The notes: generated from the sequence alone by a model not told the origin. Shown: positions 44,143 through 53,455, counted from the first letter of the stretch. The stretch: 64,000 bases of DNA from Halobacteriovorax marinus SJ (GCF_000210915.2 NC_016620.1:1240001-1304000), one strand, 5' to 3'. Numbers and translations are program-made.

Positions 44143-44694
44143 TTATTTCTTTTTTGCTGGAGCTTTACTTGAGCTCGTTTTCTTAGAAACGGCTCTCTTC
44201 TTAGGTGTGGCCTTTTTCTTGGTCGTCTTCTTCTTTGAAGCAGAAGTAGACGCCGCTTTCTTAGTCGCTTTCTTTGCAACAGACTTTTTCTTTGTCACTT
44301 TCTTCTTAGTAGTCTTTTTCTTTTTGACTGAAGAAGTCGTGGCCTTCTTTTTCTTCTTAGTTGTAGCTGTATTCTTAGATACGTACTTCTCAACTTGCTT
44401 CTGTAATTTAGAGAGCTCTTTCATTTGCTCATCTACAAAAGACTTCGCTTTCTTGATTTCAGATTGAACAGTCTTATCTACAACTTTTTCAATCCTCTTC
44501 TTTTCAGCTTCAAACTTCTTAAGAAGGAGGTTTACGTCCTTTTCAACTAAGTTTTTCACGTCTTTTTCAGCTTTTTTTACAAAACTCTTAACTTGTTTTT
44601 GTACATCTTTTAGCTCGTTGTTTTTTACAATTTCTTCAATGTCTTTACCGACATTCTTTAATTGCTTCATAAAATCTTGAACTTTAAAATCCAT
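44143..44694 (-). CDS. Lys-rich histone-H1-like protein with helical N-terminus
   Basis: 183 residues. The first ~100 are a long amphipathic helix rich in Lys/Glu/Val (QKQVKSFVKKAEKDVKNLVE), similar in style to phasins or coiled coils. The last ~75 are low complexity, mostly Lys/Thr/Ala/Ser (KKTTKKKVTKKK, KKAASTSASKKKTTKKK), like bacterial histone-H1-type tails (PAKKK at the end). Binding to DNA or polyphosphate is plausible; both ideas are inference. RBS GGAG lies before the ATG. Confidence 0.78.
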   Translation of the reverse strand: MDFKVQDFMKQLKNVGKDIEEIVKNNELKDVQKQVKSFVKKAEKDVKNLVEKDVNLLLKKFEAEKKRIEKVVDKTVQSEIKKAKSFVDEQMKELSKLQKQVEKYVSKNTATTKKKKKATTSSVKKKKTTKKKVTKKKSVAKKATKKAASTSASKKKTTKKKATPKKRAVSKKTSSSKAPAKKK

Positions 44695-44709
44695 TTGTTA
44701 CTCCTAAGG

Positions 44710-46446
44710 TTAATTCTTTTTACAAATTGGAATTCTATATCCTGTTCCAAAGCTTTTAGCCTTTATTTTTATAATTGGACAGAATTGTTTTCTCTTATAT
44801 TCGCTTCGTGTATACAGTTTGAAAACTTTACTTACCTCATCGGCATCAAGTCCCATTTCTATGAGGTTTTTTGTGCTTAGTCGGTAAGATAATATTCCTT
44901 CAAGAATTGTATCAAGAACGGGATACTCTGGAAGAGATTGAGAGTCTTCTTGATCTTCTCTCAACTCTGCCGATGGTGGGCGATCAATGATTCCCACAGG
45001 AATAATTTCTCCGTACTGCTTGTTAATATAGCGAGAAAGTGCGAAGACTTCTGACTTGTAGAGGTCTCCTAGTGGACTAATGGCCCCAACACTATCTCCA
45101 TAGAGAGTGGAGTAGCCAACACTTAATTCAGATTTATTAGATGTATTGAGAACCATGGAATTTCTCTGGTTAGACCTTGCGTAGAGGATGGCACCTCTGA
45201 GTCTACTTTGAATATTTTCATCACAAAGACCTTCCATCGGGTCTTTAAAGACATCTTGATATTGTGTTCTCAGTGAGCTGTGAGCAAATTTAATAGGGAA
45301 AGTCGTTAACTTTACGCCAATCTTCTTACACATTTCAAACGAGAGGTCGTAACTCATGGTTGCTGAGAAAAAGCCAGGCATGAAGATCGCCTCGAGGTTT
45401 TGATCTTCTTCAAGGGAGAGTTTCATTACAGCGAGGACAAGGGCCGAATCTATTCCACCGGAAAGGGCCACATCGAAATTCTTAAAGCCTGATTTTCTAG
45501 CATATTCTTGTATTCCAAAGCGCAGTGATTGCAGGATCTCTTCGCAGTCCTGATCGCTGAGCTCTGGGATGCGGTATTGTCCTTGTTCATTCTTAGTAAT
45601 ATTGGCCTTAAAGAGAGATTCCCATGAGTTCACTCTATCACTTAGGGCCCTCAGAGATTTTTCAACAGGTGAGAATTTACTCATCTCAATTTTTAAAATA
45701 TCTGGTTGGTAGAATTTTGCACGGTGAGTGACACTACTTCCATTAACTACAAAACTAGAACCGTCGAAGAGAATTTCATCTTCTCCGCCAACTCTATTGG
45801 TATAGAAGAAAGGGCAACAAAATAATGTAGAGATCTCAGAGGCCCTAATGAGTCTGGTCTTATCTTTTCCTAGGTAAAAAGGGGATGCAGATAAGTTGAT
45901 GACTCCATCGAGAGTGATATCTTCATTTTCTGTGAGTTCGTATAATTCTTTGACTGGGTCTGTGCTGTGCATACTGCTCATCCACATATCTTCGCAGATC
46001 AATAGACCAAATTTCTTGTCTCTAAATTGGTAAATACAGCTCTCACTACCAGCGCTAAAATACTTCTGCTCGTCGAAAATATCGTAATTTGGTAAGAGCT
46101 TCTTTGTGTAAATAGGTTCTAGGGGCTTTGGTCCAAATTCAAAAATAACATTTCTAATTCTTAACGGTAATCCCTCACTGTCCATCTCGTAGTCTAATCC
46201 ACCTAGTAGCAGAGTAGGGTTCAACTTATCTTGCAGAGCGTTTAGTTTCTCTAAAAAGTCATTATAGCGCTCAATAAATGACCTTTGGAGGCAGAGGTCC
46301 TGTAGGGGATAGCCCGTTAAAAAGAGCTCGGGAAAGATAAAGAGCTCTCCACTTCCTTGATTGTCCCTCAATAAGTTTTCAATATATGTAAAAATGGCAT
46401 CAAAATCGCCAATTGTATGGTGAGTTTGTTGGATGTTTATTTGCAT
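44710..46446 (-). CDS. nadE: Glutamine-dependent NAD(+) synthase
   Basis: 578 residues. The last step of NAD biosynthesis: amidation of deamido-NAD using glutamine-derived ammonia. N-terminal nitrilase-type glutaminase with the triad Glu (FPELFLTGYP), Lys (KKLLPNYDIFDE) and Cys (LLICEDMW). The C-terminal synthetase has the P-loop ALSGGIDSAL, NTSNKSELSVGY and DRPPSAELREDQ. Size is normal for the glutamine-dependent form. Single gene, divergent to trmFO. Confidence 0.96.
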   Translation of the reverse strand: MQINIQQTHHTIGDFDAIFTYIENLLRDNQGSGELFIFPELFLTGYPLQDLCLQRSFIERYNDFLEKLNALQDKLNPTLLLGGLDYEMDSEGLPLRIRNVIFEFGPKPLEPIYTKKLLPNYDIFDEQKYFSAGSESCIYQFRDKKFGLLICEDMWMSSMHSTDPVKELYELTENEDITLDGVINLSASPFYLGKDKTRLIRASEISTLFCCPFFYTNRVGGEDEILFDGSSFVVNGSSVTHRAKFYQPDILKIEMSKFSPVEKSLRALSDRVNSWESLFKANITKNEQGQYRIPELSDQDCEEILQSLRFGIQEYARKSGFKNFDVALSGGIDSALVLAVMKLSLEEDQNLEAIFMPGFFSATMSYDLSFEMCKKIGVKLTTFPIKFAHSSLRTQYQDVFKDPMEGLCDENIQSRLRGAILYARSNQRNSMVLNTSNKSELSVGYSTLYGDSVGAISPLGDLYKSEVFALSRYINKQYGEIIPVGIIDRPPSAELREDQEDSQSLPEYPVLDTILEGILSYRLSTKNLIEMGLDADEVSKVFKLYTRSEYKRKQFCPIIKIKAKSFGTGYRIPICKKN

Positions 46447-46518
46447 GTCCGCGTCCTAAAAGGTAAATTCTCGCTTTGTATTTATCATATTTTAGACGAA
46501 AAAACAGTAGAGTGAAAA

Positions 46519-47886
46519 ATGAAATTTGAAGGTCAAAAAGTTCTAGTTATTGGTGCGGGTCTTGCGGGCTGTGACGCAGCGATGTTCTTAGCATCTCGTG
46601 GTGTGAAAGTTGTACTCGTTGAGTGCAAAACTCTCTTCTTAAATCCAGCGCAAAAGATGAAAACCTACGCTGAGCTAGTATGTACCAATTCTTTAAAAAG
46701 TATGTCTCCTGATACTGGTCATGGACTCTTAAAATATGAAATGAATGCAATGGGCTCTTATATTCTATCTAAAGGGATGGAATACGCTGTTCCAGCGGGA
46801 GATGCTTTAGCCGTTAATAGAGAAGAGTTCTCGGCCGCAATCACTAAAGGGCTACACGAGCATGAAAATATTGAGATCTTTGCTGAAGAAGCCGCAAACC
46901 CTCTTGAGCTGCAAAAGAGATTTGAATGCGCTTATACAATTGTTGCCACTGGGCCTTTGACCACTGAAAAACTTGAAAAATGGCTGACTCAGGATCTTAC
47001 AGAAGAGGATTTCTACTTCTACGACGCCATCGCTCCTGTTGTGGATGCCGATACACTGGATTATTCGAAGCTCTATTTCAAAGATCGTCACAAAGAGTTG
47101 AGTGAGGAAGAGGGAGAGTCTGCGGATTATCTAAACGCGCCAATGAATAAAGAGCAATATGAAGACTTTATTGCTGAGCTTGTTAATGCTCAGAAAGTTC
47201 CGGCCCAAAATTTTGAAGATTATAAATTCTTTGAGAGCTGTCTGCCGGTGGACATTATGGCCGAGCGAGGAGTCGATACTGCACGCTTCTCTTGTATGAA
47301 ACCAATTGGTTTAGAAAAGAGTGACGGAACACTACCATATGCCTGTGTTCAATTAAGAAAAGAGAACTTACTTGGAAGTGCATTTAACTTAGTGGGCTTT
47401 CAAACAAGACTTACTTATAAAGAACAGGTGAGAGTATTTAGAAAGATCCCTGGTTTTGAAGAGGCGAGCTTTATTCACTTGGGTTCAGTTCACCGCAATA
47501 GTTTTTTGAATTCTAAAAAATTATTAAACTTCGATTTAAGCTCTAAGAAATATGAAACAATTCACTTCGCTGGGCAGATTACTGGAGTTGAAGGTTATAC
47601 AGAGAGTGCGTCCATGGGACTCTACGCTGCTTGGCAAGTACTGAGAAAGCTAGAGGGAAAGGCTCCTGTTCAGTGGCCAGTTGATACTGGTGTCGGAGCA
47701 CTCGTTAACTATATTATGACAGTTCCAAAGCCTAGTCCGTCTAATATTAACTTTGGGCTTCTACCGACGATCCCTCTGACTAAGGAAGAGAGAAAGAATA
47801 GAAAAGGTAGAAAGAAGCTCAAAAAAGCAAAGGCATCACAAAGGGCCCGCGAATCATTTGATCAATTCATGAGTGAGAATAACTAA
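46519..47886 (+). CDS. trmFO: Folate/FAD-dependent tRNA m5U54 methyltransferase TrmFO
   Basis: 455 residues. Forms 5-methyluridine at position 54 of tRNA using methylenetetrahydrofolate. Seen: FAD motif VIGAGLAGCDAAMFLASRGV, the family signature ELVCTNSLKS, GLLKYEMNAMGSYIL, PAGDALAVNREEFS and AGQITGVEGYTESASMG. The C-terminal tail is Lys/Arg-rich. The next gene starts immediately after its stop (TAAATG), so the two are co-transcribed. Confidence 0.95.
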   Translation: MKFEGQKVLVIGAGLAGCDAAMFLASRGVKVVLVECKTLFLNPAQKMKTYAELVCTNSLKSMSPDTGHGLLKYEMNAMGSYILSKGMEYAVPAGDALAVNREEFSAAITKGLHEHENIEIFAEEAANPLELQKRFECAYTIVATGPLTTEKLEKWLTQDLTEEDFYFYDAIAPVVDADTLDYSKLYFKDRHKELSEEEGESADYLNAPMNKEQYEDFIAELVNAQKVPAQNFEDYKFFESCLPVDIMAERGVDTARFSCMKPIGLEKSDGTLPYACVQLRKENLLGSAFNLVGFQTRLTYKEQVRVFRKIPGFEEASFIHLGSVHRNSFLNSKKLLNFDLSSKKYETIHFAGQITGVEGYTESASMGLYAAWQVLRKLEGKAPVQWPVDTGVGALVNYIMTVPKPSPSNINFGLLPTIPLTKEERKNRKGRKKLKKAKASQRARESFDQFMSENN

Positions 47887-48693
47887 ATGCAAGGTGTTTT
47901 CTATATATTAATTGCCTGCCTTTTATGGGCCTTAGATACGTTGATTAGGTATCCAATGCTAGGTGAGGGAATTTCTGCGAGCCGTATTGTATTTACTGAG
48001 CACTTAATTCTTACGATTATTTTCATTCCACTATTTCTAAGGAAAATTAAATTATTCTGGAGTGCGCGCGTCGCCTACGTCTTTTACTTTTTAATTATTG
48101 GGGGTCTTGGATCGGCCATCGGAACTCTATCTTTTACTAGGGCCTTTTCTTTAATCAATCCTTCTCTAGTTATTCTCTTACAAAAATTCCAACCTATTAT
48201 TGCCATCACCATGGCGGCGATTGTTTTAAAGGAAAAGATGAGAAAGGACTTCATCATTTGGGCCATTGTCTGCTTAATTGGTGGAGGTATGATTTCTTAT
48301 CACGATATTGCCAGTGGGCTTAAAGATGTGAGCTTTGACAAAGGACTTCTCGATCAAAAGTTTCTTGTCGGCTATGGATTAACTTTTCTCGCCGTCTTTA
48401 GTTGGGGCTGTTCCACTGTGTTTGGAAAAAAGCTTTCAAGTTGTGGATTTAAAGAGCAGGAGATTATGGCGGGAAGGTTCGCTATGGGCCTTATTTGTCT
48501 CTTTCCGATCTTACTGACGGGTGAAATTGAAATGGATACTAATGTGATGACTTGGTCTAAGATCTTGGCCATGGTTGTCATTTCTGGACTGCTAGGAATG
48601 TATATCTACTATAAGGGTCTCAAGCTCGTTTCAGCGAGAGTTGGGGCCATTGCGGAGATGTTCTTTCCCTTTTGCGCGGTATTAGTTAATTAG
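47887..48693 (+). CDS. EamA/DMT-type transporter, truncated by an amber codon
   Basis: 268 residues up to TAG (48691-48693), about eight to nine TM segments. The EamA repeat pattern is clear (FSLINPSLVILLQKFQPI; KLVSARVGAIAEMFFPFCAVLVN). The second repeat should continue through another segment, and the same frame does so past the TAG for 30 more codons to TGA at 48784. The missing residue is probably Trp (TGG to TAG). So it is either a nonsense-mutated gene, a sequencing error, or read through. Starts directly after trmFO. A metabolite exporter or importer; substrate unknown. Confidence 0.75.
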   Translation: MQGVFYILIACLLWALDTLIRYPMLGEGISASRIVFTEHLILTIIFIPLFLRKIKLFWSARVAYVFYFLIIGGLGSAIGTLSFTRAFSLINPSLVILLQKFQPIIAITMAAIVLKEKMRKDFIIWAIVCLIGGGMISYHDIASGLKDVSFDKGLLDQKFLVGYGLTFLAVFSWGCSTVFGKKLSSCGFKEQEIMAGRFAMGLICLFPILLTGEIEMDTNVMTWSKILAMVVISGLLGMYIYYKGLKLVSARVGAIAEMFFPFCAVLVN

Positions 48694-48786
48694 CTCTTCC
48701 TCAATCAAGCACTGACTTTTTGGCAGATTTTAGGTGGCATATTATTACTTATCGGGTCAACTGTGATACAGTTACGACATTACTGA
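48694..48786 (+). pseudogene. C-terminal remnant of the DMT transporter after the amber codon
   Basis: In the same frame as the transporter, 30 codons read LFLNQALTFWQILGG then a hydrophobic helix (ILLLIGSTVI), ending in TGA at 48784-48786. This is exactly the end of an EamA domain (x-L-x-[LE]xLTxxQxxGxxLIxxG), so coding similarity continues beyond the stop. Confidence 0.7.
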
Positions 48787-48805
48787 AATTATTGGAGAAT
48801 ATATA

Positions 48806-49777
48806 ATGAGTACAAAGGTACAATTACCAACATCACTTAAGGGAAAAACAATTCTTGTTGCTGGAGCCGCAGGTTTTGTTCCATCAACTCTTTGTGAATT
48901 TTATTTAAACTTAGATGCAAAAGTTATTGGCCTAGACAATTTCATTACTGGAAGTCAGTCAAACGTGGATATCTTAAATAAGTATGAGAACTTCACTTTT
49001 CACGAATGTAATATTTATGAAAAACTACCTGACTTTAGTGGAGTAGAGATCGATTATATCTTCTCACTTGCTTCTCCAGCTTCTCCAATAGACTTTGGTT
49101 TAATTCCAATGGAAATTATGCGTGTAAATAGTGAGGGAACTTTGGCCCTTCTAGAATTGGCGCTAGAGAAGAAGGCCCGCTTCTTAGAAGCTTCTACAAG
49201 TGAAGTTTATGGTGATCCAGAAGTTCACCCTCAGACAGAGGACTATGTTGGTCATGTAAATACACTTGGTCCAAGAGCTTGTTATGATGAATCAAAGAGA
49301 TTTGCAGAAGCAATGACAATGAGTTTTCATAAGAAATTTGGATTAGACACAAGAATTATTAGAATCTTCAATACATATGGTCCAAGAATGAGACCAAATG
49401 ATGGAAGAGTTATTCCAAACTTTATTAATCAGGCCATGAACGGAGAAGATATTACTGTTTACGGTGACGGTAGCCAGACAAGATCATTCTGCTACGTTAC
49501 TGACCTTGTGGATGCTATTCACAACGTTATGTTCTCTGATGATCCAACTCCATTTAATTGTGGAAACCCAGATGAGTACACTATTTTAGATGCTGCAAAG
49601 TTTATTATTAAGGCACTAGATAGTAAGTCTAAAATCGTTTTCAAAGATCTTCCAAAAGATGATCCAAAGAGAAGAAGACCTGACCTCACAAAGCTACAAA
49701 GTGTAAGTGACTACGCTCCTAAGATTAGCTTTGAAGAGGGAATTAAAAGAACAACAGAATACTTTAAAAGTCTGTAG
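48806..49777 (+). CDS. NAD-dependent epimerase/decarboxylase, UDP-xylose-synthase-like
   Basis: 323 residues. Extended SDR fold. The catalytic YxxxK is in ACYDESKR and the Thr/Ser region in LEASTSEVYGDP, both typical of UDP-glucuronate decarboxylases (UXS). NTYGPRMRPNDGRVIPNFI and QTRSFCYVTDLVDA follow, also UXS-like. In the N-terminal nucleotide motif the third Gly is replaced by Pro (GAAGFVPS rather than GxAGFIGS), which is unusual. The role is probably nucleotide-sugar synthesis for surface polysaccharide. The glycosyltransferase follows after 8 bp. Confidence 0.87.
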   Translation: MSTKVQLPTSLKGKTILVAGAAGFVPSTLCEFYLNLDAKVIGLDNFITGSQSNVDILNKYENFTFHECNIYEKLPDFSGVEIDYIFSLASPASPIDFGLIPMEIMRVNSEGTLALLELALEKKARFLEASTSEVYGDPEVHPQTEDYVGHVNTLGPRACYDESKRFAEAMTMSFHKKFGLDTRIIRIFNTYGPRMRPNDGRVIPNFINQAMNGEDITVYGDGSQTRSFCYVTDLVDAIHNVMFSDDPTPFNCGNPDEYTILDAAKFIIKALDSKSKIVFKDLPKDDPKRRRPDLTKLQSVSDYAPKISFEEGIKRTTEYFKSL

Positions 49778-49785
49778 GAGATATT

Positions 49786-50877
49786 TTGAAGATCGCTATT
49801 AGCTGTGACGATTTACTAGTTAGAGATCATTACACTGAGATTGTCGAAAGCCTAGGCCTTGTCTATGAAGACGCCGAGATTTATACTCTCGTCCACAAAG
49901 AGAAGGCCATGCTGGGGACAGTTGAGCTTCGAAAGATTCACTCAACTTATCTCTCTCATAAAATCAAAGATAGAGAGCACCTGGCGCGCAACTCATTCTT
50001 AGTTCCAAACGCTGCTGTAAACCTATTTATTCCATGTACTGTTGATGTCATTATCAATATCTCAAATGGTATGTCTCAGGGGATTAGAAAGTGTGAAAAT
50101 ACAAAGCTAATAACATACTTCTATGACCATTATTATTTAAATAGAAAGAAGAAAGTTCTTAGAGAAAAGCTCTTTAACTCTTATGTCGCGAAGTGGTCTA
50201 AGAAGGCCCTTTGCATGAGTGACGAGATTTGGGTTCCCAATGAAAGTGTTAAAGAATTCGTCGAGTCTTTTTATTCTGGAGTTGTAAAAGTTATTGCACC
50301 TCCTTTCAATATTGCAGATTATCCTCTAACTCCTATGGAGGGGAAGGAATTTAATTACTATGCAATAAATGCAAAAGGAATGAGTGAGAAGTGTGCTGTA
50401 GAGCTCATTAGCTTTATGGGACAATATGATATGAAGTATATCTTCTTTGGTGAAGATTCTCATTTAGCTGGATTAAAGTATACTGATGACGATCCTCGTT
50501 TCTTGGGCGTGAAGTGCTCTGGTGAGTTAGCACCAATGCTTGGCAATGCCAGATGTCTCATAGATTTATCTGAGGGAGCCTTTCCTGAAGATGCCCTCAA
50601 GGCTCTCTCTAGTGGTAGACCTGCTATCTTGAAGAAGAGTGAAAATTATCAAAGTTACTTGGGAGATTTTGGTATTCTCTGGACTGATGGTGGCTTTGAA
50701 AATGTTATTGATGCCGTAAAGGATATGAATAATTTATTTCACACATTCGATAGAAGAAAGCTCTATAATATTGCGACAAACTTTCACGACATTAAGTTTA
50801 AGTCTGCTGTAAGAAGAGAGATTGATCACTTAACACATGTTGAACATACTCACGAAGCGGCCGATTGCTGCCATTGA
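49786..50877 (+). CDS. Glycosyltransferase-like protein
   Basis: 363 residues, starting at TTG (49786), with GTAGGAG 5 bp before it. The fold looks like GT-B: an N-terminal half ending in EIWVPNESVKEFVES, then VKVIAPPFNIADYPL and a C-terminal donor-like region (LIDLSEGAFPEDALKALSSGRPAIL) with the E-x7-A/G-like pattern of retaining family-4 enzymes. The last residues are His/Cys-rich (HVEHTHEAADCCH). It follows the UXS-like gene in the same operon and probably uses its sugar; acceptor unknown. Confidence 0.75.
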   Translation: MKIAISCDDLLVRDHYTEIVESLGLVYEDAEIYTLVHKEKAMLGTVELRKIHSTYLSHKIKDREHLARNSFLVPNAAVNLFIPCTVDVIINISNGMSQGIRKCENTKLITYFYDHYYLNRKKKVLREKLFNSYVAKWSKKALCMSDEIWVPNESVKEFVESFYSGVVKVIAPPFNIADYPLTPMEGKEFNYYAINAKGMSEKCAVELISFMGQYDMKYIFFGEDSHLAGLKYTDDDPRFLGVKCSGELAPMLGNARCLIDLSEGAFPEDALKALSSGRPAILKKSENYQSYLGDFGILWTDGGFENVIDAVKDMNNLFHTFDRRKLYNIATNFHDIKFKSAVRREIDHLTHVEHTHEAADCCH

Positions 50878-50884
50878 GGTTGTA

Positions 50885-51880
50885 ATGAAAATTATCTTTA
50901 CCTTTTTACTACTTACTTCTCTTAGTTGGGCCTCCACTATTTCTGAAATAAAAAAGCGCGGACACTTAAACTGTGGTGTAAGTGAAGGGCTAACAGGCTT
51001 CTCTATTCCCAATGAAAAAGGTGAGTGGAAGGGCTTTGATGTGGATATCTGCAAGGCCATTGCTGTCGCTATTTTTAATGACACTCAAAAAGTTAAATTT
51101 ATTCCAACTTCCCTAGGGGAGAGGTTTAACTCTTTGGCCAAGAAGCAAATTGATATTCTAAGTAGAAATACCTCGAGAACCTTTTCAAGAGAGGTTACAA
51201 GAGATATTGAGTTTGCCCCCGTTGTTTACTTTGATACTCAGGGAATATTAGTTTCGAAGAGATCAAAGATTAAGAAAATTAAAGATCTCGATAATAAGAA
51301 AATTTGTGTAAAGAATAATACGACCACACAACAGAACTTAATAGATTACTTCAAGCATCACAATCTACGACTTAGACAAGTTCGCTTCGATAATAATGAT
51401 CAATTAGTATTAGGTTTTTTAAAGAAGCGCTGTATTGCTCTCACTTCTGATGTGACGACATTAATTTCTGAGAAAAATCACTTTCAAAATTCAAAAAGTT
51501 TTACTCTCTTATCTGAGCGAATTGAAAAAGAACCTCTTGCCCCTGTCATTTTATCTGGCGATAGAAGATGGAAGAACCTAGTTGATTGGACTATTTATAG
51601 TTTAATTTGGGCAGAGGAATTAGGTGTTAGCTCATCTAATATTGAAGCAATGAAAACAAGCGCTGACCCTAGAGTGAAGCGCTTCTTTGGGGAGGGCTTC
51701 AATTTTGAGAAAATGCTTGGTGTCTCAAATGGGTGGACGGGAAATATCATTTCTAAGATTGGGAATTACTCTGAGGTTTTTCACCGAAACCTAGGGCGCG
51801 ATAGCAATCTAAAAATCCCACGCGGACTTAACTCTCTTTGGAAAGATGGTGGTATTCTCTATTCTCCGCCAATGAAGTAA
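50885..51880 (+). CDS. Polar-amino-acid ABC transporter substrate-binding protein
   Basis: 331 residues from the ATG at 50885; a signal peptide follows (MKIIFTFLLLTSLSWAS). Family-3 solute-binding pattern: LNCGVSEGLTGFS, GEWKGFDVDICKAIAVAIF, VKFIPTSLGERFNSLAKKQI, DIEFAPVVYFDTQGILV, CVKNNTTTQQNL. A longer frame starting at 50837 overlaps the previous gene and would hide the signal. No permease or ATPase genes lie beside it, so its transporter is elsewhere. Confidence 0.87.
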   Translation: MKIIFTFLLLTSLSWASTISEIKKRGHLNCGVSEGLTGFSIPNEKGEWKGFDVDICKAIAVAIFNDTQKVKFIPTSLGERFNSLAKKQIDILSRNTSRTFSREVTRDIEFAPVVYFDTQGILVSKRSKIKKIKDLDNKKICVKNNTTTQQNLIDYFKHHNLRLRQVRFDNNDQLVLGFLKKRCIALTSDVTTLISEKNHFQNSKSFTLLSERIEKEPLAPVILSGDRRWKNLVDWTIYSLIWAEELGVSSSNIEAMKTSADPRVKRFFGEGFNFEKMLGVSNGWTGNIISKIGNYSEVFHRNLGRDSNLKIPRGLNSLWKDGGILYSPPMK

Positions 51881-51882
51881 GT

Positions 51883-52476
51883 ATGGGTCAGGGAAGCTTT
51901 GTCTTTGAGAGTGAAGTAGAATCTTTCTTAGATGGTATGATCGAATACTATCCAAACTTTTTTAAAGATGATGAGTTTTCCTATTTAAAAGAGAAGCTTA
52001 ATTGGAGGAAGGATTTAATTACAATCTTTGGTAAAACAAATCCTATTCCTAGGTTACACTGCTGGTATGGCGACCAAGGTATTAATTACGAGTATTCCAA
52101 TATTCATCTTCCTCGCAATGATTGGTCAAGTGAGTTAATTAAAATCAAAGATGAGATAGAAGAAAAGGTAAGCACTCGCTTTAATGGAATGCTTGCGAAT
52201 TACTATAGAGATGGTAGCGACTATGTCTCTTGGCACAGTGATGATGAGAAGAGTCTTGGGCCAAATCCAACCATTGCCTGTGCTAGTTTTGGAGGACCGA
52301 GAGTTTTCTCCCTTAAGAATAGAAAGTCAGGTGAGTTAATTAAAATAAATCTACAGGGACGAAGCCTGCTCATAATGCACCCTCCAACACAAAGAGAGTG
52401 GCTCCATCAAATTCCTAAATCCAAAGTATTTGAAGATGAGAGAATTAGTTTAACATTTCGTTTTGTTCACCAATAA
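51883..52476 (+). CDS. AlkB-family 2-oxoglutarate/Fe(II) dioxygenase
   Basis: 197 residues from the ATG at 51883 (2 bp after the previous stop). The iron ligands are visible: HxD in YVSWHSDDEKSLG, the second His in WLHQIPK, and the 2-oxoglutarate Arg in RISLTFR. IACASFGGPRVFSLKN is the AlkB substrate-lid region. Such enzymes remove alkyl groups from N1-adenine and N3-cytosine. The N-terminal residues lead into FLDGMIEYYPNFF, usual for AlkB2/3-like members. DNA repair is the likely role. Confidence 0.9.
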   Translation: MGQGSFVFESEVESFLDGMIEYYPNFFKDDEFSYLKEKLNWRKDLITIFGKTNPIPRLHCWYGDQGINYEYSNIHLPRNDWSSELIKIKDEIEEKVSTRFNGMLANYYRDGSDYVSWHSDDEKSLGPNPTIACASFGGPRVFSLKNRKSGELIKINLQGRSLLIMHPPTQREWLHQIPKSKVFEDERISLTFRFVHQ

Positions 52477-52531
52477 ATCTTGATAACCTTAGACAACTCT
52501 TATACATTACTAGGTGATTAGGAGTAAGAAA

Positions 52532-53455
52532 ATGGGTAAATACAATATTAAAATTGCCTCAAACTTATCTGGAGTTGGAACTCACACATTGAGAGCTTGG
52601 GAGAAGCGCTATCTTGCAGTTGTTCCTGCTAGAAGTTCTACCGGCAGAAGACTCTATAGTGATGACGATATTGAAAAGCTCCAAATCTTAAATGAGCTCT
52701 GCGCCCTAGGCAATAGTATTGGATCCATTGCAAATAAAGATATCTCCGAATTAAAGTCCCTACTTTCAAAGATGGGAAAAACTAGAGTTGTAACAAAGAG
52801 AGAAAAATTCAAAGTAAGCTCTTCTGTCGAAGTGAATAACTCTCTTAAAAAAGTTTTAGAGGCCATTGGAAATTATCAAATAGAGGTCTTATCCAAGGAA
52901 ATTGGAATTTTAAAAAACTCATTAAGCTCTAGAGACTTAGCGCTAAAAATCCTCTCTCCTCTCTTAGAAGAATTAAGACATAGAGTGGAGCTTAAAAAAC
53001 TCTCTATTGCTCAAGAGCACGCTCTATTATCGATGGTAAAGTTTCATGTGGGCGATATCATTTATGAGAGCTACGAGAATAAGAGCAAGAATCCAAACTC
53101 CCTCTCTATTGCTACACCTAGTGGTGAGTTAGATGAATTTGATATTATCTTATTTTCTCTTTTGTGTTCTCACTACGGAGTAAAGTTCTACTACCTAGGA
53201 TCTAATCTTCCATTGGCACCACTTATAGATGCAACAAAGTCATTTGAAGCAAATATTATTCTCCTATCAATTCGATCTGATAAATCAAAGAGCTATATAG
53301 AACAGCTACATAAGAAATTAGATTTAGATTGTAGTCTGTGGGTGAGTGGAGCTCAGAAGATTTCAGACTCACAAGTTTCATCTAGTGAAAACTTTAGATC
53401 AATTACTGATTTATTTCACTTAGACACTTGTTTAAAAGAGCTTGGACAAAGCTAA
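52532..53455 (+). CDS. MerR-type regulator with degenerate B12-binding domain (CarH/LitR-like)
   Basis: 307 residues from the ATG at 52532 with AGGAG 7 bp upstream. The N-terminus is a MerR HTH (GVGTHTLRAWEKRY, STGRRLYSDDDIEKLQIL). The rest has the CarH layout: a four-helix cap with AQEHALLSMV (the EH of the cap), then a B12-type Rossmann domain (YLGSNLPLAPLI). In the lower-axial motif ExHxxG the sequence reads ELDEFD, so the cobalamin-binding His is absent. A light- or B12-independent regulator is inferred. Single gene. Confidence 0.8.
   Translation: MGKYNIKIASNLSGVGTHTLRAWEKRYLAVVPARSSTGRRLYSDDDIEKLQILNELCALGNSIGSIANKDISELKSLLSKMGKTRVVTKREKFKVSSSVEVNNSLKKVLEAIGNYQIEVLSKEIGILKNSLSSRDLALKILSPLLEELRHRVELKKLSIAQEHALLSMVKFHVGDIIYESYENKSKNPNSLSIATPSGELDEFDIILFSLLCSHYGVKFYYLGSNLPLAPLIDATKSFEANIILLSIRSDKSKSYIEQLHKKLDLDCSLWVSGAQKISDSQVSSSENFRSITDLFHLDTCLKELGQS

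Noticed and set aside
44207-44467. Phe-rich plus-strand ORF
   Set aside because: It is the antisense of the AAG/AAA-rich Lys tail in the 44143 gene.
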